A DNA stretch of 8,080 nucleotides from Candidatus Poribacteria bacterium (GTDB lineage: Bacteria; Poribacteria; WGA-4E; UBA9662): assembly GCA_002699335.1 (NCBI GenBank), contig PACG01000176.1:608-8687 (forward strand). Reading direction: 5' to 3'. Both the position numbers and the translations under genes were made by a program. A model generated the notes under the pieces. The model was not told the DNA's origin and made no database searches. It saw nothing but the letters and a program-made list of their open reading frames with translations. This document shows, one piece after another, positions 1 through 7,014 of the stretch (position 1 is its first letter; every line of letters starts with the position of its first letter).

Positions 1-492
1 TCAAGTGCTTTTTAATGGCTTCGTCCGCTTCTTTATATGCCCATTTTTTATATAGGGTGTATGCGAAAGTACCCCAGTAGGAGGAAATGGGTTTAAACTC
101 AACTGCCCTCTTGGCCAAAGCGAGGGCTTCACCCAAGCGGTAGCCCTGTTCCGGTAAAACATGGCCAACGTACTACAGGCTGAGGCGGAATTTGGTCGGA
201 AGGGGCACAGCTCTTTCAATCGATTGAATCGCCTGTTGAAATTGACCACTCTGCCGATAGATCCAGCCAAGTTGATAATGGGCAGTAGTGAAATCTGGAT
301 CCATCTCAATCGCTCTCCTGGGATGATTTCGTGCCTCTACCAATTCGCCTTTTTGAAACGCAATTGCTCCCAATCTGGCATAGGCAGGGGCGTATTCGGT
401 GTCCATACAAGTGTCCATTTATATGATTTGACTGGCTGGTTGATATTTCCACTTTTCAAACCGTCTTCTGCCATTTCACCCGCAGGAGAAGG
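1..492 (-). pseudogene. Decayed TPR-repeat protein gene, 3' part, running off the left edge
   Basis: The minus strand carries tetratricopeptide repeats, but not in one open frame. From 492 to about 405 one frame reads GEMAEDGLKSGNINQ and then KSYKWTL. The TPR signal then moves to another frame (from 418), with EYAPAYARLGAIAFQKGELV, RRAIEMDPDFTTAHYQLGW and QSIERAV. That frame meets a TAG just after TKFRLSL (near 173), yet continues in register to position 1 with YVGHVLPEQGYRLGEALALA, KRAVEFKP, SSYWGTFAYTLYKK and KEADEAIKKHL. At least four TPR units are seen. A frameshift near 410 and a nonsense codon where TPR usually has Tyr or another residue mark it as a pseudogene. The alternative is assembly error or a stop-recoding event. 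TPR proteins are protein-interaction scaffolds; no specific partner can be named. It lies 30 bp downstream of the DUF4432 gene on the same strand, but no start or ribosome site links it to that operon. Confidence 0.72.
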
Positions 493-522
493 TCAATTGT
501 ACGGCTAATTTCTGATAACAAT

Positions 523-1785
523 TTAGGGACGTAAAGGATCTGTTTCAAATTCTTCTGTCAATGTCACAGGTTGCCCTGCATTGACTCTGTCGATCTGCTG
601 GCGGGCAGATTCAACCTCAGATTGACTATCGAGAAACTTATACTCAATTTGAAATTGGTAGGATTCTCCACCTTTCAGCTTAGGAACTCGTCCCATTTCT
701 CTCTCCCACGAACGGTTATGTGCAAAACCGGTTGCTGGTTCTAAACCTGTAACATAACCATTAGCCAGGCTATCCGGATTCTTCCACAAATTGAGATAAG
801 GGAGCTGGGCCAGAGGATAATTAAAGGCAACCCCTTTATTCTGTGCTGCATTCTGTAGCATAAAGTGGGCAATCCCATTTTCGTCCGCTCGAGCGAAAAC
901 GCAAAATACCATTTCATCTGCCCAAACTCTAGCTGGTGGTCCATATTGATTCCACTTGTTAAGACCGGAAACTGCGCTTTGGTTAAAGGGCGAAACCTCG
1001 GCGATTGTACCCATAAATTGAGCTCCGTTTTCCAAAAGGGGCGGACCAAAATTGGCATGGTAGATCATCATAAACTCTTTCTCGTTGCTCGCCTCGTTTT
1101 TAATAGTATCATCGAGGCGAAAGGTTTTAGATCCAATTTCAGTTGAGAAAACGGTTTTTAAGACAAATTGAGCTCCTTTGAACCATCGTTCGTTGACTTC
1201 GCCCACAACCTGAATCCGGTATGGTGGTGTCTTATCAACAATCACTGTGACTTCTGAAGCTGGAATATTAGCGATCCGACCATGCAACGTTAGCAGCCGA
1301 CCATTATCTTCACCGGGGTGACCAGCATATTCCAGCCCGCAACGCATCATCCATTCGTTAAATCCATACAGCCAACCGAGTCCATTATTGTGTTCCTGCT
1401 CTGCATACTTTGGATGCACCACTTCTTTAATGGGTGAATCCCAGCCCAGGCGGATATCACCCGCAGTAATATCCAGTATGTTCATGCCACGAGTTGGAAT
1501 CATCCGAGCCGTTATTTGCCCATTGTAAAGCTCGATAATTTCAACCCCCTCCTGCAGGCCACCATGTAATCGATACTTTTTAATTGACCATGGTTCTGAG
1601 GTACCGGTAATTTTCAAATCTTCTGAGCTAATTTCCCAATCACCAACATTGATATTTTGGAGGGCACTAATAACTGTCTTTTGGTAAGTATGCTCATCAG
1701 ACCAAACAGCTAAGGTGGTCAAAAAAAAGGCTAGAACGACAAATGTGTACAAGCCGGGCGTGAATTGGTTCAAAGTCGAAGTCAT
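523..1785 (-). CDS. DUF4432 / aldose-1-epimerase-like protein with N-terminal membrane or export segment
   Basis: The protein belongs to the DUF4432 family (galactose-mutarotase-like beta-sandwich). Diagnostic stretches are GWDSPIKEVVHPKY, GWLYGFNEWMMRCGLEYAG, LTLHGRI, YHANFGPPLLENG and GLEPATGFAHN. Numbered from the 1785 start, His168, His243 and Glu349 sit where aldose epimerases carry their two catalytic His and the Glu base, so sugar mutarotation or a related ring/isomer reaction is plausible; no substrate is shown. Near the N-terminus, LYTFVVLAFFLTTLAVW is a hydrophobic segment, either a signal peptide or a membrane anchor, so the enzyme may act outside the cytoplasm. I chose the ATG at 1785 because GAGAGG lies 5 nt upstream (1791-1796). 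An ATG at 1806 or TTG at 1815 would add MKKREEK, a basic n-region that would suit a signal peptide better but has a weaker ribosome site. It is the last intact gene of the transporter operon, 75 bp after the permease gene. Confidence 0.87.
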   Translation of the reverse strand: MTSTLNQFTPGLYTFVVLAFFLTTLAVWSDEHTYQKTVISALQNINVGDWEISSEDLKITGTSEPWSIKKYRLHGGLQEGVEIIELYNGQITARMIPTRGMNILDITAGDIRLGWDSPIKEVVHPKYAEQEHNNGLGWLYGFNEWMMRCGLEYAGHPGEDNGRLLTLHGRIANIPASEVTVIVDKTPPYRIQVVGEVNERWFKGAQFVLKTVFSTEIGSKTFRLDDTIKNEASNEKEFMMIYHANFGPPLLENGAQFMGTIAEVSPFNQSAVSGLNKWNQYGPPARVWADEMVFCVFARADENGIAHFMLQNAAQNKGVAFNYPLAQLPYLNLWKNPDSLANGYVTGLEPATGFAHNRSWEREMGRVPKLKGGESYQFQIEYKFLDSQSEVESARQQIDRVNAGQPVTLTEEFETDPLRP

Positions 1786-1790
1786 CTTTT

Positions 1791-1796
1791 CCTCTC
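1791..1796 (-). promoter_or_regulatory. Ribosome binding site deciding the DUF4432 start
   Basis: On the minus strand GAGAGG precedes ATG (1785) by 5 nt, the best match near the three possible starts of the DUF4432 gene (1785, 1806, 1815). It favours the shortest form. A longer form would begin with MKKREEK and would contain this site within its coding sequence. Confidence 0.6.
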
Positions 1797-1860
1797 TTTT
1801 TTTCATTAAACTCAATTAGGTATTGTTTCTGTTCTGTGTACTAGTGAATAAACTCATCCA

Positions 1861-3255
1861 CTAGGCAGGAAATAAGGTATTCCAATTTTCCCATTTAATC
1901 TCACTACTTTTGATTTTGTCGATTACAATTGCCGCTAAAATGACGAGGCCCATTACAATGTTTTGGGTGTTCTCGTGGAGTGATAATAGATTCATACCGT
2001 TTTTAATGACTACAATGATAGCACAACCGATTAGAGTCCCAAGCACCCGACCTTGTCCTCCCATCAGGCTCGTACCACCAACTACAACCGCTGCAATAAC
2101 GTCGAGTTCTAGCGTTTGGCCCCATATACCTTTACCTGAGCGAAATTCGATAGCCATAATCACACCTGCAATTCCTGCCATTAAGCCCGTAATTGTATAA
2201 ACGATTAGCAGAACCTGACCAACAGCTACTCCAGACAAGCGTGCTGCCTCCCGGTTACCGCCAATAGCATAAATATAGCGACCTAAAATCGTGTGGCTCA
2301 TAACTACATGTGCAGCCAAGTATAGAACAGCCATTAATACAATTGGTGTTGCAAGTTCGATTGAAGTCACCCCTAAATCTATTTTCAGATTGAGGAGATT
2401 TTCAAAAACCACTTCGGGCATGCCAGTAATAATGTTGTTATGAGACAGATTTTGTGCTAAACCACGCGCTATCATCATCATGGCTAATGTAGCGATAAAC
2501 GCAGGAACTTTGAAAAATGTAGTCAAGATGCCAGAGGTAAAACCCATTAATCCACAAAATATAATGCCTCCAGCAAAGCAAAGCAAGACCATGAGGTAAC
2601 CCGCATTCGTTCCTCCACCATAGTTTTTGATCAATAAAGTAGAGGTAACAGCAGAGAGCCCCACTAGACTGCCCACAGATAAGTCAATACCTGCGGTGAT
2701 AATGATCATCGTCATACCAATAGCAATCACCGCCATCCGTACCATCTTCAAGGGTAAAGTTTGCAAATTCCTGGATTTGAGAAAATTGGATCGTTTCTCT
2801 TGTTGAGGGCTAATAATTGGGGTGGATTGTAGAGAGATCATATGAGAATAAAAAGTCCAAGCTGCGGTCGTTCGGCTACAAACAATCAAATCTATTTTCC
2901 AATCAGGTTGTTGGGTTAAAGTGTGTAAAACTTGTTTTGCATGAAGAGGGGATGCTTGATCCACGATTCGAAGATGTTGAGTAATGCTGTTGGGGAGTCC
3001 TGATTGGAAGGCCGCTTTCAGTTTTTGGTCCTCACCAGATTGCGTTACGATCAACACGTAATTTCCCCCATTTGGTGATTGGCTAACCACTCTGTTGGCT
3101 AGTTCTTTTCCCGCATAAGAACCCTCTATCGGTTGATTTTTTATAGTAACTAAACTGAAGGCAATAATAATCAAAACTAGGACAGATAGCATCCCATATT
3201 CTGTCATTAATCGAGATCGGAGGATCATAGCTATTCCAAATTGATTTTGGCTCAC
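1861..3255 (-). CDS. CUT2-family sugar ABC transporter permease (RbsC-like) with extra periplasmic domain
   Basis: This is a membrane permease of the ribose/xylose/galactose (BPD_transp_2) family. Family hallmarks are AIGMTMIIITAGIDLSVGS (about 178-196), VPAFIATLAMMMIARGLA (250-267), YAIGGNREAARLSGV (329-343, the ATPase-contacting loop) and DVIAAVVVGGTSLMGGQG (385-402). TM1 is about 21-38. Usual members are roughly 310-350 residues; this one has 464. The surplus lies between TM1 and TM2 (about 45-155) and reads like alternating strands and helices of a periplasmic-binding-protein half: GKELANRVV, NYVLIVTQSGEDQKLKAAF, WKIDLIVCSRTTAAWTF. The normal permease entry motif resumes at NFLKSRNLQTL. 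Start is GTG at 3255 with AAGGAAGG 12 nt upstream; that spacing is long, and no better start was seen. It sits 133 bp after the ATPase gene and partners with it and the binding lipoprotein. The substrate is probably a pentose or hexose but is not determined. Confidence 0.93.
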   Translation of the reverse strand: MSQNQFGIAMILRSRLMTEYGMLSVLVLIIIAFSLVTIKNQPIEGSYAGKELANRVVSQSPNGGNYVLIVTQSGEDQKLKAAFQSGLPNSITQHLRIVDQASPLHAKQVLHTLTQQPDWKIDLIVCSRTTAAWTFYSHMISLQSTPIISPQQEKRSNFLKSRNLQTLPLKMVRMAVIAIGMTMIIITAGIDLSVGSLVGLSAVTSTLLIKNYGGGTNAGYLMVLLCFAGGIIFCGLMGFTSGILTTFFKVPAFIATLAMMMIARGLAQNLSHNNIITGMPEVVFENLLNLKIDLGVTSIELATPIVLMAVLYLAAHVVMSHTILGRYIYAIGGNREAARLSGVAVGQVLLIVYTITGLMAGIAGVIMAIEFRSGKGIWGQTLELDVIAAVVVGGTSLMGGQGRVLGTLIGCAIIVVIKNGMNLLSLHENTQNIVMGLVILAAIVIDKIKSSEIKWENWNTLFPA

Positions 3256-3358
3256 ACCTATATTCGACCTTCCTTTCGTTCGTATACCTCTATAATCCTA
3301 TACTTTCTATCTTAATAGTATTGCTTCTTGGTTACTTGGTGTTTATGGGATGTATTTG

Positions 3359-3379
3359 GCTGACTCAGCATTGCAATGC
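3359..3379. repeat. Two overlapping palindromes between ATPase and permease genes
   Basis: GCTGACTCAGC (3359-3369) is symmetric around one central base. It overlaps by two bases the perfect 12-bp palindrome GCATTGCAATGC (3368-3379). They lie 10 bp past the ATPase stop codon, in a 133-bp AT-rich gap that is long for this operon. They could be a protein-binding site or an mRNA hairpin that stabilises or separates the two messages. No T-run follows, so this is not an intrinsic terminator. The rest of the gap shows no clear promoter. Confidence 0.35.
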
Positions 3380-3388
3380 GTCATATTT

Positions 3389-4855
3389 TCAACGAATGGC
3401 CATTTCTAATAGCTGGTTCTGGGTCAGATTTGGGTGAGCAGAAACTTCATTGGCAATTCGACCTTGTCGTATGACGAGGATTCGATCACACATACCGATG
3501 ATCTCTGGCAATTCCGAACTAATAATAATTATGGATTTTCCCTGTGCCGCCAACTGGTTCATCAGTAGATAAATCTCGTATTTGGCACCAACATCAATCC
3601 CCCGAGTTGGCTCATCAAAAATTAGGATTTCACAATTTCGTTGTAGCCACTTAGACAAAACAACCTTTTGTTGATTGCCACCACTAAGATTCTTAGCCAA
3701 CTGCTCTTGGCTAGAAATCTTGATCTGAAGTTGTTGAACATAGTGGTCAAAAGCCGATTTTTCTTTCATCTGATTAAGAAAGGCTATTCGGGAGAACTGA
3801 TCCAGATTAGGCAATCCAAAATTCTCTCTTATATTGTGTTCTAGCGATAGCCCTTGTCCTTTTCGATCTTCGGTCAACAAGCAAATACCCGCTTGAATTG
3901 CATCTCTTGGGGAATCAATGCCTAAATTTTCACCATCCAAACGAATGTGGCCGGAACGACGTTTGTCAGCCCCAAAGATTAGTCGTGCGATTTCGGTACG
4001 CCCTGCACCAACTAACCCAGTGAAACCTAACACTTCTCCTGCATGGACCTGGAAAGATACATCATGGATTAAATTTGATGTTAACCCCTGTACTTCCAAT
4101 CGAACTTGGCCGATGGAGTGCTGTCGCTTTGGCCATTCATCCTCTAGCTCTCGGCCTACCATCATATGGACAATTTCAGAATGTTTAACCTGGCTGGTGG
4201 CTGTGGTACAGATGTGTTCACCATCTCGTAAGATCATCACATGGTCCGCAACTTGAAAAATTTCCTCCAACCGATGGCTGATATAAATCATACTAATCCC
4301 TTGGCTTTTGAGATCAGTGATGACTTGGAACAGAGCGAACACCTCTTGAGGAGTTAAACTGGCACTTGGTTCATCCAGAATAAGTAATCGCACATCCATG
4401 GATAGTGCTTTGACGATCTCAACGATCTGCTGTTCAGCAATGCTAAGGTCCTTACACAAAACTTCAGAATCAATCTTGGCCCCAATTTTTGAAAAAAGTC
4501 GACGCACTCTAGCCCGCTCTTTCGACCGATTAATCCAGTTTCTAGTTTCCTGACCTAGAAAGATATTTTCTCGGGTCGTCAGGTGCGGAACAAGGTTGAA
4601 CTCTTGATGGATAATGCCAATGCCAGCGGACTGGGCATCTTGAGGTGTACGGATTTTGACGGGGGCTCCGGAGATACGAATTAGACCCATATCAGACTCG
4701 TGTATTCCCCCTAGGATTTTAATGAGTGTGCTTTTGCCAGCTCCATTTTCCCCGACCAATCCAAGCACTTGACCCGCTTCAAGCTGTAGGTCAATCCCCT
4801 TAAGGGCATGGACGCCGGGAAAGTGCTTCTCGATGCCCTGCATGGATAATAACAT
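3389..4855 (-). CDS. CUT2-family sugar ABC transporter ATPase, tandem NBD (RbsA/MglA/XylG-like)
   Basis: A 488-residue cytoplasmic protein with two fused nucleotide-binding domains, the usual length and layout for RbsA, MglA and XylG. Domain 1 has Walker A GENGAGKS (35-42), Q-loop HQE (83-85), signature LSIAEQQ (137-143), Walker B LLILDEP (157-163) and H-loop SHR (193-195). Domain 2 has the family's typical degenerate Walker A, GLVGAGRTE (280-288), lacking the lysine. It also has signature LSGGNQQK (390-397), Walker B LIFDEPTRGIDVG (411-423) and SSELPE (446-451) in place of the H-loop. It is therefore expected to hydrolyse ATP mainly at one site, powering uptake through the neighbouring permease. 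Start is ATG at 4855. An internal ATG at codon 5 (MQGIEKHFPG) is possible. Neither has a good Shine-Dalgarno, so translation may be coupled to the binding-protein gene 41 bp upstream. Family assignment is firm; the exact sugar is not. Confidence 0.96.
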   Translation of the reverse strand: MLLSMQGIEKHFPGVHALKGIDLQLEAGQVLGLVGENGAGKSTLIKILGGIHESDMGLIRISGAPVKIRTPQDAQSAGIGIIHQEFNLVPHLTTRENIFLGQETRNWINRSKERARVRRLFSKIGAKIDSEVLCKDLSIAEQQIVEIVKALSMDVRLLILDEPSASLTPQEVFALFQVITDLKSQGISMIYISHRLEEIFQVADHVMILRDGEHICTTATSQVKHSEIVHMMVGRELEDEWPKRQHSIGQVRLEVQGLTSNLIHDVSFQVHAGEVLGFTGLVGAGRTEIARLIFGADKRRSGHIRLDGENLGIDSPRDAIQAGICLLTEDRKGQGLSLEHNIRENFGLPNLDQFSRIAFLNQMKEKSAFDHYVQQLQIKISSQEQLAKNLSGGNQQKVVLSKWLQRNCEILIFDEPTRGIDVGAKYEIYLLMNQLAAQGKSIIIISSELPEIIGMCDRILVIRQGRIANEVSAHPNLTQNQLLEMAIR

Positions 4856-4896
4856 TAATATAATTGCGGAGTTGTCTGAATAATCGCCTTGTAAGT

Positions 4897-5898
4897 TTAC
4901 TGGGCTTCAGGATCGTTTTCAGCATCGGCTTGGAAATAGAGTTTGGCCGGAATCAAGATTTCCTTCTCCACCGGGTCACCGTTCAAATACTTGGCTATTT
5001 GTTGCACTACTTTCCGTCCAATTTCTTTTGGAAATTGAATTGGGTCAGCGTAAATATCACCTTTGCGAATCGCCTGCTTACCAATCGGTTGACCATCAAA
5101 ACCAATGATCTTGATTTTGTCTTGCTTCTTAGCGTTATGAACGGCGACCACTGCTCCAAGTGCTGACGGGTCATTGATGGCAAAGATACCAGCTAAATCT
5201 TCATAGGCATTGAGTGCGTCTTCAGTTGCTTTTTTACTTGCATCTTGCTCCGCTTGACCTGGGAGTTCAGCTACGATCTCGATTTTAGCCTCTGAATTAG
5301 CTTGGTTATATTCCTCAATTTTTATTTTGAATCCTTTGACTCGAAGTAAACATGACTGGGCACTGTCGAAACTCAAGATCAATACTTTTCCACCACCATC
5401 AGGTCCCAATGCTCCGATCATCGCTTCACCCGCTAAAAGACCTCCGCCGTAATTATCAGTCATAACATTAGAGACAACTTCCGCAGATGGGTCACTACAT
5501 CCCGTGTCTGCAGTGAAAACGGGAATTCCAGCTTGATTAGCTTGTTTTATAGCTTCGCCAACTGCGAAATGGTCGTTAGGTGCAATAACGATAGCATTCA
5601 CTGCTTGAGTGATAAAGTCACGGATTTGGTTGGCTTGGTTTTCAGCATTTTCGCCACTTAGCACTTCTTTAATCAGCAAATCGTGTTCAGCCGCTTCTTT
5701 TTTCGCTGCTTCCCCTAGAATGACGAAAAAAGGATTGCTCGTTGTCATTAAAGTTACACCAACAACTATTTCGATATCGGCGTTGATAGAACGACTTGCT
5801 TTTGCCGTCGGTTTATCACTGTCTCCACAACCAAAAGCAAAAATAAATATGAAACTAACCACACTTATTCTATATAACAGTAAATTCAAATATTCCAT
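4897..5898 (-). CDS. Sugar-binding lipoprotein of CUT2 ABC transporter (RbsB-like, Peripla_BP_4)
   Basis: This is the extracytoplasmic receptor of the transporter. A hydrophobic leader of about 20 residues (LLLYRISVVSFIFIFAFG) ends at Cys24 in FAFGC, a lipobox-like site with Phe at -2 and no Leu at -3, so lipidation is likely though atypical. The body follows E. coli RbsB: NPFF (55-58) for ligand stacking, D131 in TADTG, R186 in RVKGF, N242 in AINDPSALGA, D268 in IIGFDGQP and Q288 in ADPIQFP. In RbsB the Asp-Arg pair reads DR; here it is D131-T132, so one ribose-binding Arg is missing and the ligand may differ. I chose ATG 5898 because GAGG lies 8 nt upstream. An in-frame GTG at 5994 would add 32 Cys-rich residues ahead of a complete signal peptide and has no proper ribosome-site spacing. 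It is the first gene of the operon, as expected for the most abundant component. Confidence 0.94.
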   Translation of the reverse strand: MEYLNLLLYRISVVSFIFIFAFGCGDSDKPTAKASRSINADIEIVVGVTLMTTSNPFFVILGEAAKKEAAEHDLLIKEVLSGENAENQANQIRDFITQAVNAIVIAPNDHFAVGEAIKQANQAGIPVFTADTGCSDPSAEVVSNVMTDNYGGGLLAGEAMIGALGPDGGGKVLILSFDSAQSCLLRVKGFKIKIEEYNQANSEAKIEIVAELPGQAEQDASKKATEDALNAYEDLAGIFAINDPSALGAVVAVHNAKKQDKIKIIGFDGQPIGKQAIRKGDIYADPIQFPKEIGRKVVQQIAKYLNGDPVEKEILIPAKLYFQADAENDPEAQ

Positions 5899-5978
5899 TT
5901 TAGATTCCTCAGTTTTGCTCTCACAGCAATTGGATTTGTATGAAACAGGTACTCCACATGAACATCGGTAGAAGCACC

Positions 5979-5993
5979 TGACAATTGATGTCA
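5979..5993. promoter_or_regulatory. Inverted repeat in operon leader, possible operator
   Basis: TGACA-ATTGA-TGTCA is a 5-bp inverted repeat with a 5-nt centre, lying about 15-30 nt downstream of the predicted transcription start and 81 nt upstream of the binding-protein start codon. Its place suits a repressor site that blocks early elongation, or a small leader hairpin. Many sugar operons of this kind are controlled by LacI- or DeoR-type regulators, but none is encoded in the window. Confidence 0.35.
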
Positions 5994-6014
5994 CTCCTTA
6001 AAATTTCTATTCCC

Positions 6015-6043
6015 ATCCTATAACAGAATAGATCATTTGTCAA
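6015..6043 (-). promoter_or_regulatory. Sigma70-type promoter of the sugar-transport operon
   Basis: Reading the minus strand, a consensus -35 TTGACA (6038-6043) is followed by exactly 17 bp and TAGGAT (6015-6020), which matches 4 of 6 bases of TATAAT. Transcription would start near 6008, leaving a leader of about 110 nt before the binding-protein ATG. It is the only strong promoter-like match seen upstream of the four co-directional operon genes. Confidence 0.65.
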
Positions 6044-6129
6044 CCTGGATTCGAATTATTCAACTGAAAAGAAAAGAACTTGATAAGGCCACGACGAAAT
6101 GATATTACCCTTAATACCATCTGCCCTAA

Positions 6130-6243
6130 TCATTTAGCTGCTCCCAACTCTTTCAAGGTTTGGTCCGCTGCCTCCAGATCGAAGATAGGCTCCATTGAGA
6201 CAAACCAAAGTAGATTCAGGATATATGATTTACGGCTAGTGTT
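6130..6243 (-). pseudogene. Orphan C-terminal coding remnant abutting the IS1 element
   Basis: A 37-codon stretch is open on the minus strand and ends at TGA (6130-6132). Its last residues, MEPIFDLEAADQTLKELGAA (followed by one Lys), have the composition of a helical protein C-terminus. The first upstream stop in this frame falls inside the inverted repeat of the IS1 element (6244-6246). The fragment therefore starts exactly where the insertion does, as if an older gene had been cut there. I do not recognise the protein, and I found no convincing 5' half beyond the element's other end (7015 onwards). It may be chance open frame, or a small ORF from the ATG at 6195. Confidence 0.3.
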
Positions 6244-7014
6244 TCAAATATATTGAATTAGACCTTTCGGCCAAATGTAAACCGATTGATGAATCAGCCA
6301 ATGACTCTATCCTGCATCAATTTAGGTTTGGACAAACAGGTAGTTCTTCGGCTCAATTGCTTGATTCTTGTTCTGAAATTCAGCTTTCTTCGCTTCATGC
6401 GCTGTGTGTTTCGCGCCTCATTTGATGTTTTCTCGGTTCTAGCCTTCCCTGATAGCAACCCCAGCCATCGGTAAAATAACGCCTTGTATCAAATGAATCC
6501 AACTTTTCTTCAAACGCGCAAAACTTCCTCTTGTCGGTAGCCAATCCTAAAGGCCAGCATCTCCAGTGATCAATCGCAAACCCAAGCCATCTCTAACGGC
6601 ATTTCTGGCCAACATATGACCATTGTTCACCAATTTCCACCTTAACTAGCATCATAGCCATCAAACCTTTCAGCTTAGAAAAGTCGATCTGTAGCAATTT
6701 TTGGGCTTTTTATGATCCTAATCACCGTGTTTGGGCTCACTGCCAATACGCGGCTAATCTCTCGAATTACCACTGCTATGAAGCGTCATATCTAGGATTT
6801 GGTTCTTAACTTCTGCTAGCGACCTTCATTCTGGTGGGTTAACTGAAAGCTTGAAAGCAGCCCCTGTGGCAATGGCAGCCTTGTTGCCCGCTCTTACTGG
6901 CACCATTTTTGCTGATTTCTTCACTTGCACAGTGGATGAACATTACCTTAAGAAAATTGCCATAAATTTTCCGTTATGAACTTAAGCGGCTCTATACACA
7001 CTCAATATTTTTGA
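6244..7014. mobile_element. Degenerate IS1-family insertion sequence
   Basis: Outer repeats TCAAATATATTGA (6244-6256) and, read on the minus strand, TCAAAAATATTGA (7002-7014) match at 12 of 13 positions in inverted orientation. They enclose about 771 bp, very close to the ~768 bp of IS1. The interior holds a shattered IS1-type transposase on the minus strand. Similarity may extend a few bases outward, where both ends approach a GG, so the true ends are uncertain by about 10 bp. I found no 8-9 bp target duplication, which fits an old insertion. Confidence 0.78.
6258..6943 (-). pseudogene. IS1-family transposase (InsA-InsB type), multiply frameshifted remnant
   Basis: Pieces of an IS1 transposase occur in order but in different frames. 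The InsA part begins at ATG 6943 with ASEEISKNGASKSGQQG, the zinc-finger side (the family's CPxC is lost), then EVKNQILDMTLHSSG (about 6810-6770). It shifts to REISRVLAVSPNTVIRIIKS, a helix-turn-helix region. The InsB part reads EQWSYVGQK, a TAG, then RWLGFAIDH. It continues with FTDGWGCYQG (6473-6443), MKRRKLNFRTRIKQLSRRTT and PKLMQDRVIG, a TGA, and FINRFTFGRKV before the stop at 6258. IS1 proteins normally read xDEQWS and YTDDWGxY; here the first Asp is Gly and the second motif is TDG, so likely catalytic acids are changed as well. At least two frameshifts and three in-frame stops make it inactive. Confidence 0.8.

Noticed and set aside
1..309. 102-residue minus-strand open frame beginning MRWIQISLLPI
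   Set aside because: It lies out of frame with the TPR repeats on the same strand, has no family motif, and is best explained as a shadow of the broken TPR gene.
161..508. 115-residue plus-strand open frame opposite the TPR remnant
   Set aside because: Antisense to recognisable TPR sequence, with no ribosome site or protein-like motif.
5899..5994. Upstream in-frame GTG start adding 32 residues to the binding protein
   Set aside because: AAGGA touches the GTG with no spacer, the added residues are Cys-rich and precede a complete lipoprotein signal, and ATG 5898 has a well-spaced GAGG.
6286..6474. 62-residue plus-strand open frame
   Set aside because: Antisense to the IS1 transposase remnant, whose motifs (FTDGWGCYQG and the basic C-terminal region) read on the minus strand.
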